A DNA stretch of 64,000 nt from Incurvaria masculella (GCA_946894095.1 OX335661.1:124001-188000), one strand, 5' to 3'. Shown: positions 22,301 through 31,690, counted from the first letter of the stretch. Notes: generated from the sequence alone by a model not told the origin. Numbers and translations are program-made.

Positions 22301-25300
22301 ATCCTCCCCCTCCAAGTCACTCAAACGACCCGGGAGTGACTTGGGTGGTCTCCCTCTTTTCCTGGCATGTTCGATGGTACTAGCATCACCTGCATAAGGA
22401 GTCAAGACACTGGCATGATATTTTCCTCGACAAAGACCATTTTTGTCTTCAACTTCGAAGGAGGTTGGCGTTACAACTTTTCGAATTTTGTACGGTCCTT
22501 CGCGACGCGGAGCAAACTTGCTCGTGTATCCTTTTGAAGCCTGACTTAACATATGGGTCTCTACGAGAACGAGGTCACCTTCCTGATATTTGGGTGCAGG
22601 ACGACGACTTTGATCTGCTGCGTTCTTCCGAATGTCTTGCTGCCTTTCGACCTTCCATTTGACCTCTTGAAGGTAGTGAGTAAAATTCTGAAGGTAAGGA
22701 GTGATTTGAGGTACATAATTTTCTTGATTGACAATGGTTCTTAGGTCATGTTCCACGTCCACCGGGGAGCGAAATTCACGAGCAAATGAGAGAAATGCTG
22801 CGGATTTACCAGTTCCTTGGTTGGGCGCAGTATTTAAAGCGAATCTCACAGCGGGCAGCACCTCAGGCCAACGACGATGTTCCGGATCGATTAGCATCGA
22901 CAGCATTTGCTTCATGTCCCTGTTCTTTCGTTCTGCAGGGTTGGCTTCAGGGTGATACACAGGTATCAAACTCTGCTTGACTCCAAGGACGTGCATAGCC
23001 TTTTGCATGACAGCAGATATAAACTGCGATCCATTGTCAGATATGACTCGTCGGGGAAAACCATATCTCATAAAAACTTCTTCGATCAAGACCTTGGCAC
23101 AGGTCTCAGATGTAGCATCTGTTAAGGGGAAAAGTTCAACCCACCTACTAGCCGTGTCCTCGATAAGTAGGATCCACTTCTCTCCGTTGCTTGCTTCTGG
23201 GAGAGGACCGAATAAATCCATTGCTAGGACTTCAAAGCGCTGCTGCGGGATTGGGGTCTGTAAAAGACCGGCAGGCTTCAAGTTGGTTGGTTTAAACTTC
23301 TGGCAAAGGTCACAAGACTTGATATACCTGGCGATGTACTGTCGCATATTTGGAAAGTAATATCTTTCTTTGACCTTTCTAATGGTGCGCTCCAAGCCCA
23401 AGTGACCAGCGGTCGGCGCGTCATGAAGCGACTTCATGATATCAACGCGCATTGATTCAGGGACCACTAATTGGGGCTCTTCGGACTCTCCGTCCGGATC
23501 AGAGCGAAAGAGAACTCCTTGGGATAGGTAATAACCTCGGTCTGTCCATCGGGCCGAAGCATCATTTTCCTCAAAGTCCACGACGATTTTCTTAATCTCT
23601 GGATCTTCAAGTTGTGCAGCGCGGATCTCCTCTGGTCCACGATGAGGCAAGTCGATTGAGATTGGGCAGACGTCACAGGTAGAAACATTTTCGAACGTCT
23701 TACAAACTGGACGACTCAAAGTGTCCGCGACAATGTTTGCTTTACCGGGAGTGTACTCCACATCAAGATTGTAAGACTGGATTTTCAAGGCCCATCGAGC
23801 TAGACGTCCACTGGGCGTTTTTAGCGTAAGAAGCCAACGCAACGGTTGGTGATCAGTTGCAATACGAACCTGGGCTCCTTCGAGGTATCCTCGAAATTTA
23901 TCAAGGGCCCACACTACTGCCAATGCTTCACGTTCACTTGTACTGTAATTACGCTCCGCTGACGTCAACAGCCTGCTCGCATATTCGATCGGTCTCTCAT
24001 CCGACGGAACTGTACCCTGCAGGAGTACAGCGCCAAGTGCGTAAGCACTTGCGTCAGTGCGTAAAATGTAAGGCTCTTCCCAGCTTGCTTGTCGTAGAAT
24101 GGGACTGGTAGTGAGTTTCAGTTTCAACTCTTCAAAGGCCCGAAGCTCCGGCTCCCCCCATTGCCAACGTCGATTCTTCTTAGTGAGATCCGTAAGGGGA
24201 CGGGCTATCTCTGAAAACTGCGGTATAAATTTGCGGAACCAAGCACATGTTTGCAAAAAGCTTTTCAACTCTTTGAGATTGGTTGGTGGCTGCCGTTCCA
24301 GAACTGCTTGTACCTTCGAAGGATCTGGCTCAATTCCTTGCGCAGAGATCACGTGTCCGAGATAAGTCACACTGTCTCTGACAAAAACACACTTGTTTCT
24401 ATTCGCTTGGAGATTGAACTGGCGTAACCGATTGAAAACCTGTTGTAGATCCTTCAGGTGTGAATCCAGGTCATCAGATATCACTAGGATATCATCAAGA
24501 TATGCTACGATTGTTATATTTTGTAAACCAGACCGAAAACGGTCCATCAGCCTTTGAAATGTCGACGGTGAATTTTTCAAGCCAAAGGGCATGCGTCGAA
24601 ACTGGAACGTTCCAAATGGTGACGTGAAAGCGGTTTTATGACGGTCTTCTTGAGCAACTTCTATTTGCCAATAAACTGATTTAAGATCGATAGTGCTCAT
24701 AATGCTATTTGGTTTACTGTTTTGCAACAGCTCATCAATTAATGGAAGTGGATATTTGTCTGTACGCGTGACAGCATTGAGCTTTCTATAATCGACGCAA
24801 AAACGGACTTCTCCATTTTTCTTGGGAACCATCACGACCGGAGAGGCCCATTCAGACTCAGCTTCCTCAATGATTTCTTCTTCTAGCATTTTATCTATCT
24901 CTGTTCTCATCAGTTCCCGTTTTGCAAGTGTAACTCGATATGGTGGTACAGAAACCGGCGCATTGTTCCCTGTATCAATGCGATGGACGGCAAAAGGTGT
25001 TGGCCCTCCCCCTGTTTTAAAGATGTCTTCATTACTTTGCAGGAGATTGGTCAACTTTTCCTTTTCAGATAACGTCAGAAATGTACCCTCGTTCTCGCGG
25101 AGACTGACAGAAGAACATATGAGTTCGTGGTATTCTCGTTCGTATTGCATGCTATGAAATTCGGTAGTAGTTTGCAAGGTACAACGATCTTGATTGAAGT
25201 CGAGTATCATGCCAGCGTCTTTAATAAAATTCATCCCTAACAAGGATTCGGTTGCGCCGGGTAAAACGATAAAAATCGTCGAAACTACCACCCCATGCAC

Positions 25301-26746
25301 CCCTACATTAACACGAGCAGTATCAACAATTTGTACCCTAGTGGTACCATCAGCAAACTTTAGCTTTGTTTCTATTTTGTCAAATGTTTGACCATTAGCG
25401 ATAAGATGAGCGGTTAAACTTTCACTCGCGACTGACTGCTTAGCGCCAGTATCTATCAATGCGCTGCCTACAGCGCCAAACACTTCAACACTGAGGACGG
25501 GTCTCACACGCGGGTCTATTTGTTTCGAACCGACAGCAGTCACGGACTGAAAAGCCGATGTTGAAGCAGGAGACGAGGTCGAAGCACGTTTTGCTTCCTT
25601 GCAGGTGGGACAATTCGACCTTATCACGCCGGGTGCGCCGCATCCAAAGCAGGTGAGGGATGGGCGAAGATCTGAAGAACCGGGCTCATTTTTAATTATA
25701 TCAGCGACAGGGTTTTTCTGCATTTTTGCCAACTTCTGACAATCATCTTTTGTGTGCCCAAAATTTTTACAGTACACACATCGTGGTCTAAACTGACTTG
25801 TCGGAGCTCCATTTTTGCTGCTACTGCTTGGGGTCGCAGGTGAACTACTTTGAGTTATTCGAGCAGGAGGCTGGGTAGACTCAGGTGTAGCATTTCGTTT
25901 TGGTAGGTATGGGCGGACCTCGTCGAGCATGTCTTCCACTGCACGGGTCCGACGAAGGAGTTCGGCAAATGAGGTAAAAGAATTACGCGGGACCTTCTCA
26001 CGTATGCGCCGATGGAGCAGGCCATATATCATATCCAACTGCACAGGATCCTCTGCTAGTGTATTCGGCGGTAACTGAGAAATTAATGCTCTCGCTCTGC
26101 ATACGAAAACGTCAGTACTTTCTTCACCTTGTTCGGATTTAAATAACTCCCTGTATATTTTATGAGGAGGCAGACGCGGTCCATAGGTCTGATGAAGTAA
26201 AGTCATGGCATCTTCCCAACGATGAACCGAATGTTTCACTCCCTGCCACCACGTAGCGGCGAAGTCAGTAAATAGCATAGGCAGGCCTTTCATTGCCATC
26301 GACTCTTCTATGCCGACACAATCTTTATAAATCTCAATAGCATCTATGAATGCATTGACGTCCCCCGTTCCATTGAAACGTGCAGTACAATTTGCAAAGT
26401 TTGGTAATGTACTCACCACGGGCGACGGAGGTGCAAACGTAGGTGGTTGCATTCGAATCGAATGAAGGATTTGACTTAGCTGCTGATCCGTCATGATTAC
26501 GGGTACAGGCGCCGGCACAGGCGCATGCGCAGGCAGCGTAGGTTGCGAAGTCGCAGAGGGCAACGGCGGGGCTCCCGAGACAGCATACGGCAGGAGCGGT
26601 TCCGCGGGCGCAAGCGGTAATGGCGGCGGCGGCGGTGGCAGCGGCGGAGCCGGCGCACCGTCGACATGGCCTACGGCGTCAGTACTCATCGCTTGATGTT
26701 GCTGTCCACGACTTTCACTATTAGCTCTCGACCTTGTAATCACCAT
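22211..26746 (-). CDS. Gypsy Gag-Pol polyprotein, single frame
   Basis: The frame is open for 1,541 codons from 26836; I prefer the Met at 26746 (MVITRSRANSES), giving about 1,511 residues. Order: Gag, two zinc knuckles (CVYCKNFGHTKDDC and CFGCGAPGVIRSNC), protease (LIDTGAKQS), RT (VRFCVDYRKLNAV, AYLDDILVIS), RNase H (RTDASAYALGAVLL), integrase with HHCC finger (CDLCQKF), catalytic Asp in AMDLFGP and ISDNGSQFIS, Glu in AERKNRDMKQ, and a GPY/F-like end (REGPYKIRKV). No break is visible. Gag and Pol are one frame, so no frameshift is needed. The C-terminus runs through the polypurine tract into the LTR. Confidence 0.95.
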   Translation of the reverse strand: MVITRSRANSESRGQQHQAMSTDAVGHVDGAPAPPLPPPPPPLPLAPAEPLLPYAVSGAPPLPSATSQPTLPAHAPVPAPVPVIMTDQQLSQILHSIRMQPPTFAPPSPVVSTLPNFANCTARFNGTGDVNAFIDAIEIYKDCVGIEESMAMKGLPMLFTDFAATWWQGVKHSVHRWEDAMTLLHQTYGPRLPPHKIYRELFKSEQGEESTDVFVCRARALISQLPPNTLAEDPVQLDMIYGLLHRRIREKVPRNSFTSFAELLRRTRAVEDMLDEVRPYLPKRNATPESTQPPARITQSSSPATPSSSSKNGAPTSQFRPRCVYCKNFGHTKDDCQKLAKMQKNPVADIIKNEPGSSDLRPSLTCFGCGAPGVIRSNCPTCKEAKRASTSSPASTSAFQSVTAVGSKQIDPRVRPVLSVEVFGAVGSALIDTGAKQSVASESLTAHLIANGQTFDKIETKLKFADGTTRVQIVDTARVNVGVHGVVVSTIFIVLPGATESLLGMNFIKDAGMILDFNQDRCTLQTTTEFHSMQYEREYHELICSSVSLRENEGTFLTLSEKEKLTNLLQSNEDIFKTGGGPTPFAVHRIDTGNNAPVSVPPYRVTLAKRELMRTEIDKMLEEEIIEEAESEWASPVVMVPKKNGEVRFCVDYRKLNAVTRTDKYPLPLIDELLQNSKPNSIMSTIDLKSVYWQIEVAQEDRHKTAFTSPFGTFQFRRMPFGLKNSPSTFQRLMDRFRSGLQNITIVAYLDDILVISDDLDSHLKDLQQVFNRLRQFNLQANRNKCVFVRDSVTYLGHVISAQGIEPDPSKVQAVLERQPPTNLKELKSFLQTCAWFRKFIPQFSEIARPLTDLTKKNRRWQWGEPELRAFEELKLKLTTSPILRQASWEEPYILRTDASAYALGAVLLQGTVPSDERPIEYASRLLTSAERNYSTSEREALAVVWALDKFRGYLEGAQVRIATDHQPLRWLLTLKTPSGRLARWALKIQSYNLDVEYTPGKANIVADTLSRPVCKTFENVSTCDVCPISIDLPHRGPEEIRAAQLEDPEIKKIVVDFEENDASARWTDRGYYLSQGVLFRSDPDGESEEPQLVVPESMRVDIMKSLHDAPTAGHLGLERTIRKVKERYYFPNMRQYIARYIKSCDLCQKFKPTNLKPAGLLQTPIPQQRFEVLAMDLFGPLPEASNGEKWILLIEDTASRWVELFPLTDATSETCAKVLIEEVFMRYGFPRRVISDNGSQFISAVMQKAMHVLGVKQSLIPVYHPEANPAERKNRDMKQMLSMLIDPEHRRWPEVLPAVRFALNTAPNQGTGKSAAFLSFAREFRSPVDVEHDLRTIVNQENYVPQITPYLQNFTHYLQEVKWKVERQQDIRKNAADQSRRPAPKYQEGDLVLVETHMLSQASKGYTSKFAPRREGPYKIRKVVTPTSFEVEDKNGLCRGKYHASVLTPYAGDASTIEHARKRGRPPKSLPGRLSDLEGEDIARPVTATPRPSARPPRMRRRPIRFRQTE
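22301..22315 (-). promoter_or_regulatory. Gypsy polypurine tract
   Basis: Minus-strand GGAGGGGGAGGAT directly precedes the 3' LTR and would prime plus-strand DNA synthesis. It also codes for Pol residues (LEGED). Confidence 0.85.
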
Positions 26747-27254
26747 AGAAAACAAAGTCCAGGTACCTAAGTATGACCAAGGTAAAACGTCAACACGATC
26801 GACGGAAAACACGATTCGTGACCAAAATGTTAGCAAACATTGCAGCGAATATTGGTTGGTAGGTATGAGTTTGATTTACACAAACAACACAGTTCGAACC
26901 GGCGCGCGTCTATCCACAGGACGAAAATACGCGAAAAAACCAAGTTCGTAGCACAAAACTGCGTTGCTTGAGCGAGCGGCGGCGGCGGCACGTCAAAGGA
27001 CTAGGCGCGGCGGCACCGCTTTGTAACAAACGGAGCGCGGAGAAGACGCACGAGGCGATGCGCACGCTCGTTGAAACTCGAAGCCACTTCAAAACGAATG
27101 AACTGTTCGCTGGGTATAATGTTTGATATTTGAAAGTTTATTGTTTATTGTTTAACAATCGTGAACACTTTTAGCGATTGTTTAACGGAGTAGGTATCAC
27201 TGTCCACAATGATTTTCCACTGATTTGCACTGACAAACACAGTTTTTAACACGG

Positions 27255-27272
27255 CCGAACGTTGGGCTGCCA
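27255..27272 (-). promoter_or_regulatory. Gypsy primer binding site
   Basis: TGGCAGCCCAACGTTCGG starts two bases after the 5' LTR. It resembles the TGGCGCCCAACGTGGGG site of the pol-deleted Gypsy at 38859-38876. Confidence 0.75.
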
Positions 27273-27274
27273 GT

Positions 27275-27453
27275 TATAGGGTTCGTTTGTACGTGATGTC
27301 GGCCGGCGATGAAGCGCGCGAGGGGCGCGTGCGCAACCTACTCGCTCAGCGACCTACTCGGTACTACTCAGTCTGCCTAAATCTGATGGGACGCCGCCGC
27401 ATGCGCGGGGGTCGGGCAGAGGGGCGTGGGGTGGCAGTAACAGGGCGCGCTAT
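27275..27453 (-). repeat. Gypsy 5' LTR (179 bp)
   Basis: Identical by eye to 22122-22300. The ACCAT duplication follows at 27454-27458. Confidence 0.95.
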
Positions 27454-27458
27454 ACCAT

Positions 27459-27866
27459 CTTAGTTTCCTAGCGAACTTTGCCAGCATCAAAACAAGTAAA
27501 CTGCCAGGGTGTACCTACATTTGTTTGTGCGGGCTTGGTTCTTTGTAGGAAGGAAGAGTGAACAGACGAAAATATCTAGTTGTCAACATTGTACACGCAG
27601 CCGTATCAGTACCTTTTTAACAAACTCCGCATGTACCTACGGTAACTGCGGGTAAATATCGGCTGAGATTTGTAGGTTATGTGTGATCTTTCGGAATATT
27701 ATTTTCTTTCCAATTACCATTCTACTAGAAAATGTTTAAGCTAGCAGCTCAGAACACTAAGAAAAACCTAATGCAGCGAACTAAGTCTGTAAATATCGTC
27801 CGAAATTAGTTACCTATGTCTAGTCTCCAATGACATTTTATACTAATGTGTATTCATAAAATTCAC
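27459..27866. other. Remaining intron of the Harbinger transposase; no gene seen
   Basis: This lies between the Gypsy insertion and the first transposase exon. I found no further exon. Confidence 0.5.
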
Positions 27867-28149
27867 CTTGGTTGCCGGAGTTATCGCGTCTCTCCTCCTT
27901 GGCCGTCCCAACAGTGGCTCGAGGCTGGAAACGAGCTCCTCGTATAGGTCCGGAGTCAGGCGGTACACCTGCCGAAACTCCTCCTCCGTCGTCATAAGCG
28001 GGTGCTCAAGACGTATGATACGTCTTCTGCGACGTCGAGCACAGTTGTCTTCGGCCCGAGCGGCCGCAAACACATCCTCTAGTAGCCACAAACGTGCCAT
28101 TTTGCGGTGATAATCTTTTAAACACTTCAACAATGGCCGGCGTGATAGA

Positions 28150-28427
28150 TAACGCAAACGATCTCAACTGACAGCTCCAATCGAATTTGGAAATCGTTTT
28201 GAACTGTCAGTTTTGAGCGAATTCGAATTAGCATGCTGCCGATTGTAGGTTTCGTGCGAATATTCCATCGAGTTGACCTAACGACGATCGTTTCAAGCCG
28301 GCTCGATCGAATTCGTTTGCGTGACGTCACGTGGTCCTAAACGCAAAGTGAATTCGAATTTGTATGCTACCGATTGGACGTTTCTTGCGAATATTCTATC
28401 GAATTTTTCGATATCGAATTAGCATGC
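28150..28427. repeat. Harbinger copy 1 right end with subterminal direct repeats
   Basis: GAATTCGAATTAGCATGCTG...CCGATTG...GCGAATATTC at 28219-28270 recurs as GAATTCGAATTTGTATGCTA...CCGATTGG...GCGAATATTC at 28351-28402. A third partial GAATTAGCATGC ends the element. Such spaced subterminal repeats are typical binding sites for the Myb-like protein. Confidence 0.65.
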
Positions 28428-28430
28428 TCG

Positions 28431-28624
28431 CCCTTCAGATGGGCAAAGCACTGGTTTGGGACGCCACGTATGTTGACATACTGGCTCCTAGCCACGTTTT
28501 AGCCTCCTCCAAGTCAGCCGGGGCTGCCGCTAATACTGCCGCAGCAAATAAAATTAAGAAACATGCGTCTGTGCGTGACCACTTCAATTTCCAATTCAAA
28601 AAGGAAACGCACAGAGCATTTTAG
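28431..28624 (+). pseudogene. R2-like retrotransposon ORF, endonuclease part
   Basis: The frame (MGKALVWDATYVDILAPSH, then SAGAAANTAAANKIKKH) matches the restriction-like endonuclease region that normally follows DGKRPDG in this family, with the WDAT/WDVT acidic motif. The upstream part ends at 12568, so the two pieces are one element split by the Harbinger insertion. The expected C-terminus is lost after 28624. Confidence 0.75.
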
Positions 28625-28845
28625 GTACTTTGGGCAGCTCGGCGGGCGTGGAGGAATTTTTTTATTTAGTTTAGTATAGTATTAATTGTTAGTATATTGT
28701 AGTAAGTTGCTGGTTTTATTTTGTTTAGGGATTATTTGGTTTTTGTTCACACTGTATGTATTATTTGATTAAACAAAGAACAATATGATCGACTGGCAAA
28801 AACATATATAAAATATATGAAGGCTTTCACCTGCTCGGGATCTAC
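28625..28845. other. No gene seen
   Basis: AT-rich DNA between the R2-like fragment and Gypsy RT fragments. Confidence 0.5.
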
Positions 28846-29592
28846 AAATATTTCATCTTCCTGCAACAGATAACCCAAATAGTTAACGCTACTGACTCCA
28901 AATTGACTCTTTTCCTTGTTCTATGTTGCACCCTCCTTATTTATTCTTTATAATATTATTCGCAGTGTTTGGTTATGCTCCTCCACAGTTTCTCCTAATA
29001 CCAGGACATTTTTTTTTTTTATGTGACTGGACATGGATGGCTAATACCACAAGTTCTGTCATGGTATTAGCCCAACACACCACATGGGAACTAGGTGCCA
29101 TGCCAGGACCTTCCTTATATTGCACGGCTACATTGAACTGGATGGAAAACACGGACAATTTTCATTGCCGCTTCGACCATCGTTCATCCAATGCGATGGT
29201 ACCAACCCGGGCGGGATAAACCCTACCACCTAGTAAGTAAGGAAGGGGACCTACAGCTTAACGTGGAACATCGTCAAGGTGAAATATTACATTACGGAAA
29301 AGAGTTTTGAAAATTTGTTTAGAAAGTTTTCTGGTGCGCAGGAGATACCAAAGGACAACCGTTTAAACATATATCTGCCAAAGGGACAAATAAAAGTTGT
29401 GAGAGGTTGACTTACTTTATTTAGCTTAAGTTGATGAAATCTCTTGTTCGCATTGAGTTGAGAAACAATTTTGGTCCCTTTCATACGTGCTAGTGTGGAC
29501 TCTACTAGGAAAATATGGCCTCAAAACACTTTTATTCAGTTGAGTATAGTCACAGCAAAGCCTTATTTCATCTGAACCATCACTTTTTTTAG
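28846..29592 (-). pseudogene. Degenerate Gypsy reverse transcriptase fragments
   Basis: Minus-strand pieces in RT order: DEIRLCCDYTQLNKSV near 29500-29560, LNANKRFHQLKL with TTFICPFGRYMFKRLSFGI at 29330-29460, and VNYLGYLLQEDEIFVDPEQV at 28850-28900. The first two lie in different frames, and a dispersed repeat interrupts before the third. Together with 30545-30625 and 31335-31690 they appear to be one old Gypsy. Confidence 0.75.
29010..29255 (+). repeat. Dispersed repeat, copy 3 (most complete)
   Basis: It shares CATGGATGGCTAATACCAC, CCGCTTCGACCATCGTTCAT and ACCCTACCACCTAGTAAGTA with 6980-7145 and the complement of 14960-15190. It sits inside the degenerate Gypsy RT. Confidence 0.75.
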
Positions 29593-29911
29593 ACTTCACG
29601 GTGCCTCCTAAAAATGCATCCATTACTAGATAAGCGAACCAAATAGGCTGATATATCTCATCGGCACCAGCTCCCGTTTGAATTGACTTCTTGACTTTTG
29701 TCTTGGAACTCCTATAACTCGACATCAAAGAATCTTTTTTCTTTTTCGATTCATCCACAGGTATTTCCATCACTGTGCTTAACCGCATCCATGCATCATT
29801 AGTTTTGAATTTATTGCTATAATATCTTATGGTAGTGTCCCACAATACCGGTTAAGCACGAAAACATTCTAAAAATGTTAATTCTAATTCGTTACTCCAG
29901 TTCCAACTCAT
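29593..29911 (-). pseudogene. MADF-domain protein fragment
   Basis: The N-terminal frame starts MSWNWSNELELTFLE at 29911, has one in-frame stop, then PVLWD, WMRLSTVMEI, SSYRSSKTKVKKS, GADEIYQPIWFAYLVMDAFL. That is the MADF order: trihelical DNA-binding domain with spaced Trp/Tyr. Such proteins are often carried by Harbinger elements as DNA-binding partners. It runs without a stop into Gypsy RT sequence, so this is a chance chimera or an intron remnant. Confidence 0.7.
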
Positions 29912-29930
29912 TTTGCAGTGATTTGAGTTT

Positions 29931-30214
29931 CAGCGACATCTACATTTGAAGCATTGTAATCAGATTTTGAAATTTATCTGAAAAAGTATTGGTCGTGACA
30001 TTAGTCGGAAGCAGGACTTGAACCTGCGACCTTTGGATTACATGTCCACTGCTCTAAACCAACTGAGCTATCCCGACAATTCCGTCAGCCAACGAACCTT
30101 TGGGTCGCAGGTTCAAGTCCTGCTTCCGACGAATGTCATCACCAATACTTTTTCAGATTATTTTCAAAATCTGATTACAATGCTTCAAATGTAGACGTCG
30201 CTGAAACTCAAATT
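29931..30214. repeat. Head-to-head SINE pair
   Basis: The left arm (29931-30077, minus) is a tRNA-like head plus a ~75-bp body. The right arm (30098-30214, plus) has the 3' half of the same head plus the same body (CCAATACTTTTTCAGAT, CTGATTACAATGCTTCAAAT). The arms are inverted and about 90% alike. Confidence 0.85.
30004..30077 (-). tRNA. tRNA-Thr(TGT)-like sequence, probably a SINE head
   Basis: The 74 bases fold as a canonical cloverleaf: a 7-bp acceptor stem GTCGGGA/TTCCGAC, D stem GCTC/GAGC, anticodon stem GTGGA/TCCAA with one mismatch, loop CATGTAA, 5-base variable loop, and a perfect T arm GCAGG-TTCAAGT-CCTGC. The anticodon reads TGT. The base before it is A rather than the invariant T. 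With the SINE body attached, this argues for a tRNA-derived repeat rather than a working tRNA gene. Confidence 0.7.
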
Positions 30215-30329
30215 AATGAGATAACGGTAATGTCGTATCCATTAAATACATAAAGCTATCTTTTTGCAGTGAGTTTGCACGTAAAGTCGTAAAATTGTAT
30301 CAAAAAAACAACCATCCACGGCACTTGCT

Positions 30330-30544
30330 ATTAGACAACTCAGCCGACCGCGAATGAAGAGCCGTATCGTATTCGCGTTATGTTCGCGTCTTGCGAACCC
30401 TTTATCGCGGAAAAAAATACCGACAACAAACGGAAAGGAGGCGGGAACGCGACGCGAAGCCGCGAAGAACATGCGAATCGGATCCACACTCGTGAATAGC
30501 GGGCGGTTCGCGGCTTCGCGCGCGAGTGTGGAGCGGCCATCAGG
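30330..30544. repeat. GC-rich repeat-like insertion in the old Gypsy
   Basis: A sharp GC-rich island with repeated GCCGCGAA/TTCGCGG words interrupts Gypsy sequence right after the KLRPNLKP segment. GGCCGCTCCACACTCG at its right edge looks like a transposon end. I could not define the left end. Confidence 0.45.
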
Positions 30545-30625
30545 CTTCAAATTTGGTCGCAGCTTGATGCTCACCTCTCCTTTAAACTTTCTCAATTCCT
30601 GAAACGGTCTAGGAAACTCTTTTAC
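30545..30625 (-). pseudogene. Gypsy pol fragment (start of RT)
   Basis: FPRPFQELRKFKGEVSIKLR matches the Gypsy segment just before the RT palm (Lx.KLKGEYxIKLK). Its position between the protease and RT pieces fits one old minus-strand Gypsy. Confidence 0.65.
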
Positions 30626-30780
30626 CACATCTTTTTTGGATAGTATTGAACTAGTGCGACCTAGTATGGGAACTTCAACTTACTCCATAATACAACAATT
30701 ATACGTGTATTTAATATTTCTGCATGATAAGATTAGGAAAATAGTTCCTCTTACTCCCAGTCTTGTACCGTCTGCACCCC

Positions 30781-31330
30781 TTAAGGTGGCCCATCCCGCT
30801 CATCTCCCCATACAAAAGGGGAAAGAAGATCACGCCCATATTTCTTGTCAGAGATCCAAAATTTTGCTCAAAATAGCTTTATTTGATCGAACTAGATGTC
30901 TGATGACCATTGGCATTGTAAAATTGTGTTTGGTTTCTAAGTTATAAGGTCCGAAAGTTCGCATTTTTCGCGCGTTTTATACAATAACTTTGGAGGTGGA
31001 TTACGCAATGATAAAGTAAAAACATCTTAAAAAGATTAGTCATCAGACATAGCTTATTTAATCAAGATTTACAATCTATTTAATTTTTGTACGATTTTTT
31101 ACTACAGCAGTCGTGGTTTACTTTTAGCTATAAGTCGTTTTGAAATTAAAATTTTCGTAAATCTTACCAAATCATACATTATGCACATTGCCTTTTTTGT
31201 GGACATGTTGCATCTTCCTCATCACGGAGCCTGTCTTATTTTGTGAAACAGAGAAGGTCCCAGAGCGCAACAGCACGGTTTTGTACCGTGCCCGCGAATG
31301 AGTTAGGGCCGCCGGGTTGGGCCACCTTAA
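30781..31330. mobile_element. piggyBac-type MITE (542 bp plus TTAA)
   Basis: TTAA occurs at 30781-30784 and 31327-31330. The element starts GGTGGCCCATCCCG, and its right end, reversed, starts GGTGGCCCAACCCG. No gene is inside. TTAA targets are a piggyBac hallmark. Confidence 0.85.
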
Positions 31331-31334
31331 TAGG

Positions 31335-31690
31335 GTTCTTGAGATTTTTAATTTATTTAAATAGAATTTAGGTAACAAACAAATCGGAATGCAGACACAA
31401 TCTGCACCTGTATCTAACATAAAGGATATTTCCTTCTTAAATTATTTTACAAAAATTCCTTTACCTTCTACTCTCGTTCCTTGCCCGTCGGCCGCGAGCT
31501 CATCTTTGGGCTCCACGTACTCGACGTGGTGGTGGCGGCCATATTCTTTGGCTACACACTCGAAGCACTCCGCATTCTTGGCAGGGCAGATCGGTCTTGC
31601 ATGTGTTGGACCATTGCAGTGTCCAAACCCCTGCTTTCTTCTTTTTTATAATTCCCTTTTTGGTGCGAGTTCATACGTCCCGTAGGAGGC
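31335..31690 (-). pseudogene. Gypsy Gag zinc knuckle and protease fragment
   Basis: Minus-strand frame shows a Cys/His cluster (CNGPTHARPICPAKNAECFEC) and then the protease core FMLDTGADCVCIP. Stops interrupt upstream. It is the 5'-most piece of the old Gypsy continued at 30545-30625 and 28846-29592. Confidence 0.7.

Larger units (their letters stand above)
22122..27453 (-). mobile_element. Intact Ty3/Gypsy retrotransposon
   Basis: Two 179-bp LTRs, identical as far as I can read, flank one Gag-Pol frame. ACCAT is duplicated at 22117-22121 and 27454-27458. It lies in an intron of the Harbinger transposase. Identical LTRs and a full frame point to a recent insertion. Confidence 0.95.
20296..28100 (-). 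pseudogene. PIF/Harbinger transposase gene (copy 1), split by a Gypsy and internally deleted
   Basis: Exons: 28100-27867 (ARLWLLEDVF, then EEFRQVYRLTPDLYEEL and ITPATK), 22080-21970 (VLSALAFYA joined out of frame to TLNHPEILRKYIEFPQ), 21271-21139 (GIPGVIGSIDCTHVAI with the first catalytic Asp, FYNRKHYHSLNVQ), 20974-20836 (VDPSHGGASHDSFIF, NESSWLLG) and 20729-20296 (DSGYAQRAFL with the second Asp, STVERTFGVLKG with Glu). Junctions have GT..AG sites. The second exon lost roughly 60 codons and its frame. The 5.3-kb Gypsy lies in the first intron, which would be tolerated by splicing. Overall, it can no longer encode a normal enzyme. Confidence 0.85.
12569..28427. mobile_element. Large PIF/Harbinger element (copy 1), with nested insertions
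   Basis: Both ends show GCATGC and the palindromic CGATATCGAAAAATTCGATA-type sequence in opposite orientation (12569-12625 and 28385-28427). The same R2-like ORF resumes on the far side. Inside are the two Harbinger gene types, a Myb/SANT-like protein on plus and a DDE transposase on minus. An intact Gypsy (22122-27453), a duplicated exon block, a minisatellite and other repeats inflate it to about 15.9 kb. The exact termini and 3-bp duplication are unclear because the ends have drifted. Confidence 0.65.

Noticed and set aside
26493..26696. Gly/Ala-rich plus-strand frame
   Set aside because: It is antisense to the Pro-rich start of Gypsy Gag.
30004..30077. Functional tRNA-Thr gene
   Set aside because: The T before the anticodon is replaced by A, an anticodon stem pair is broken, and a SINE body is attached.
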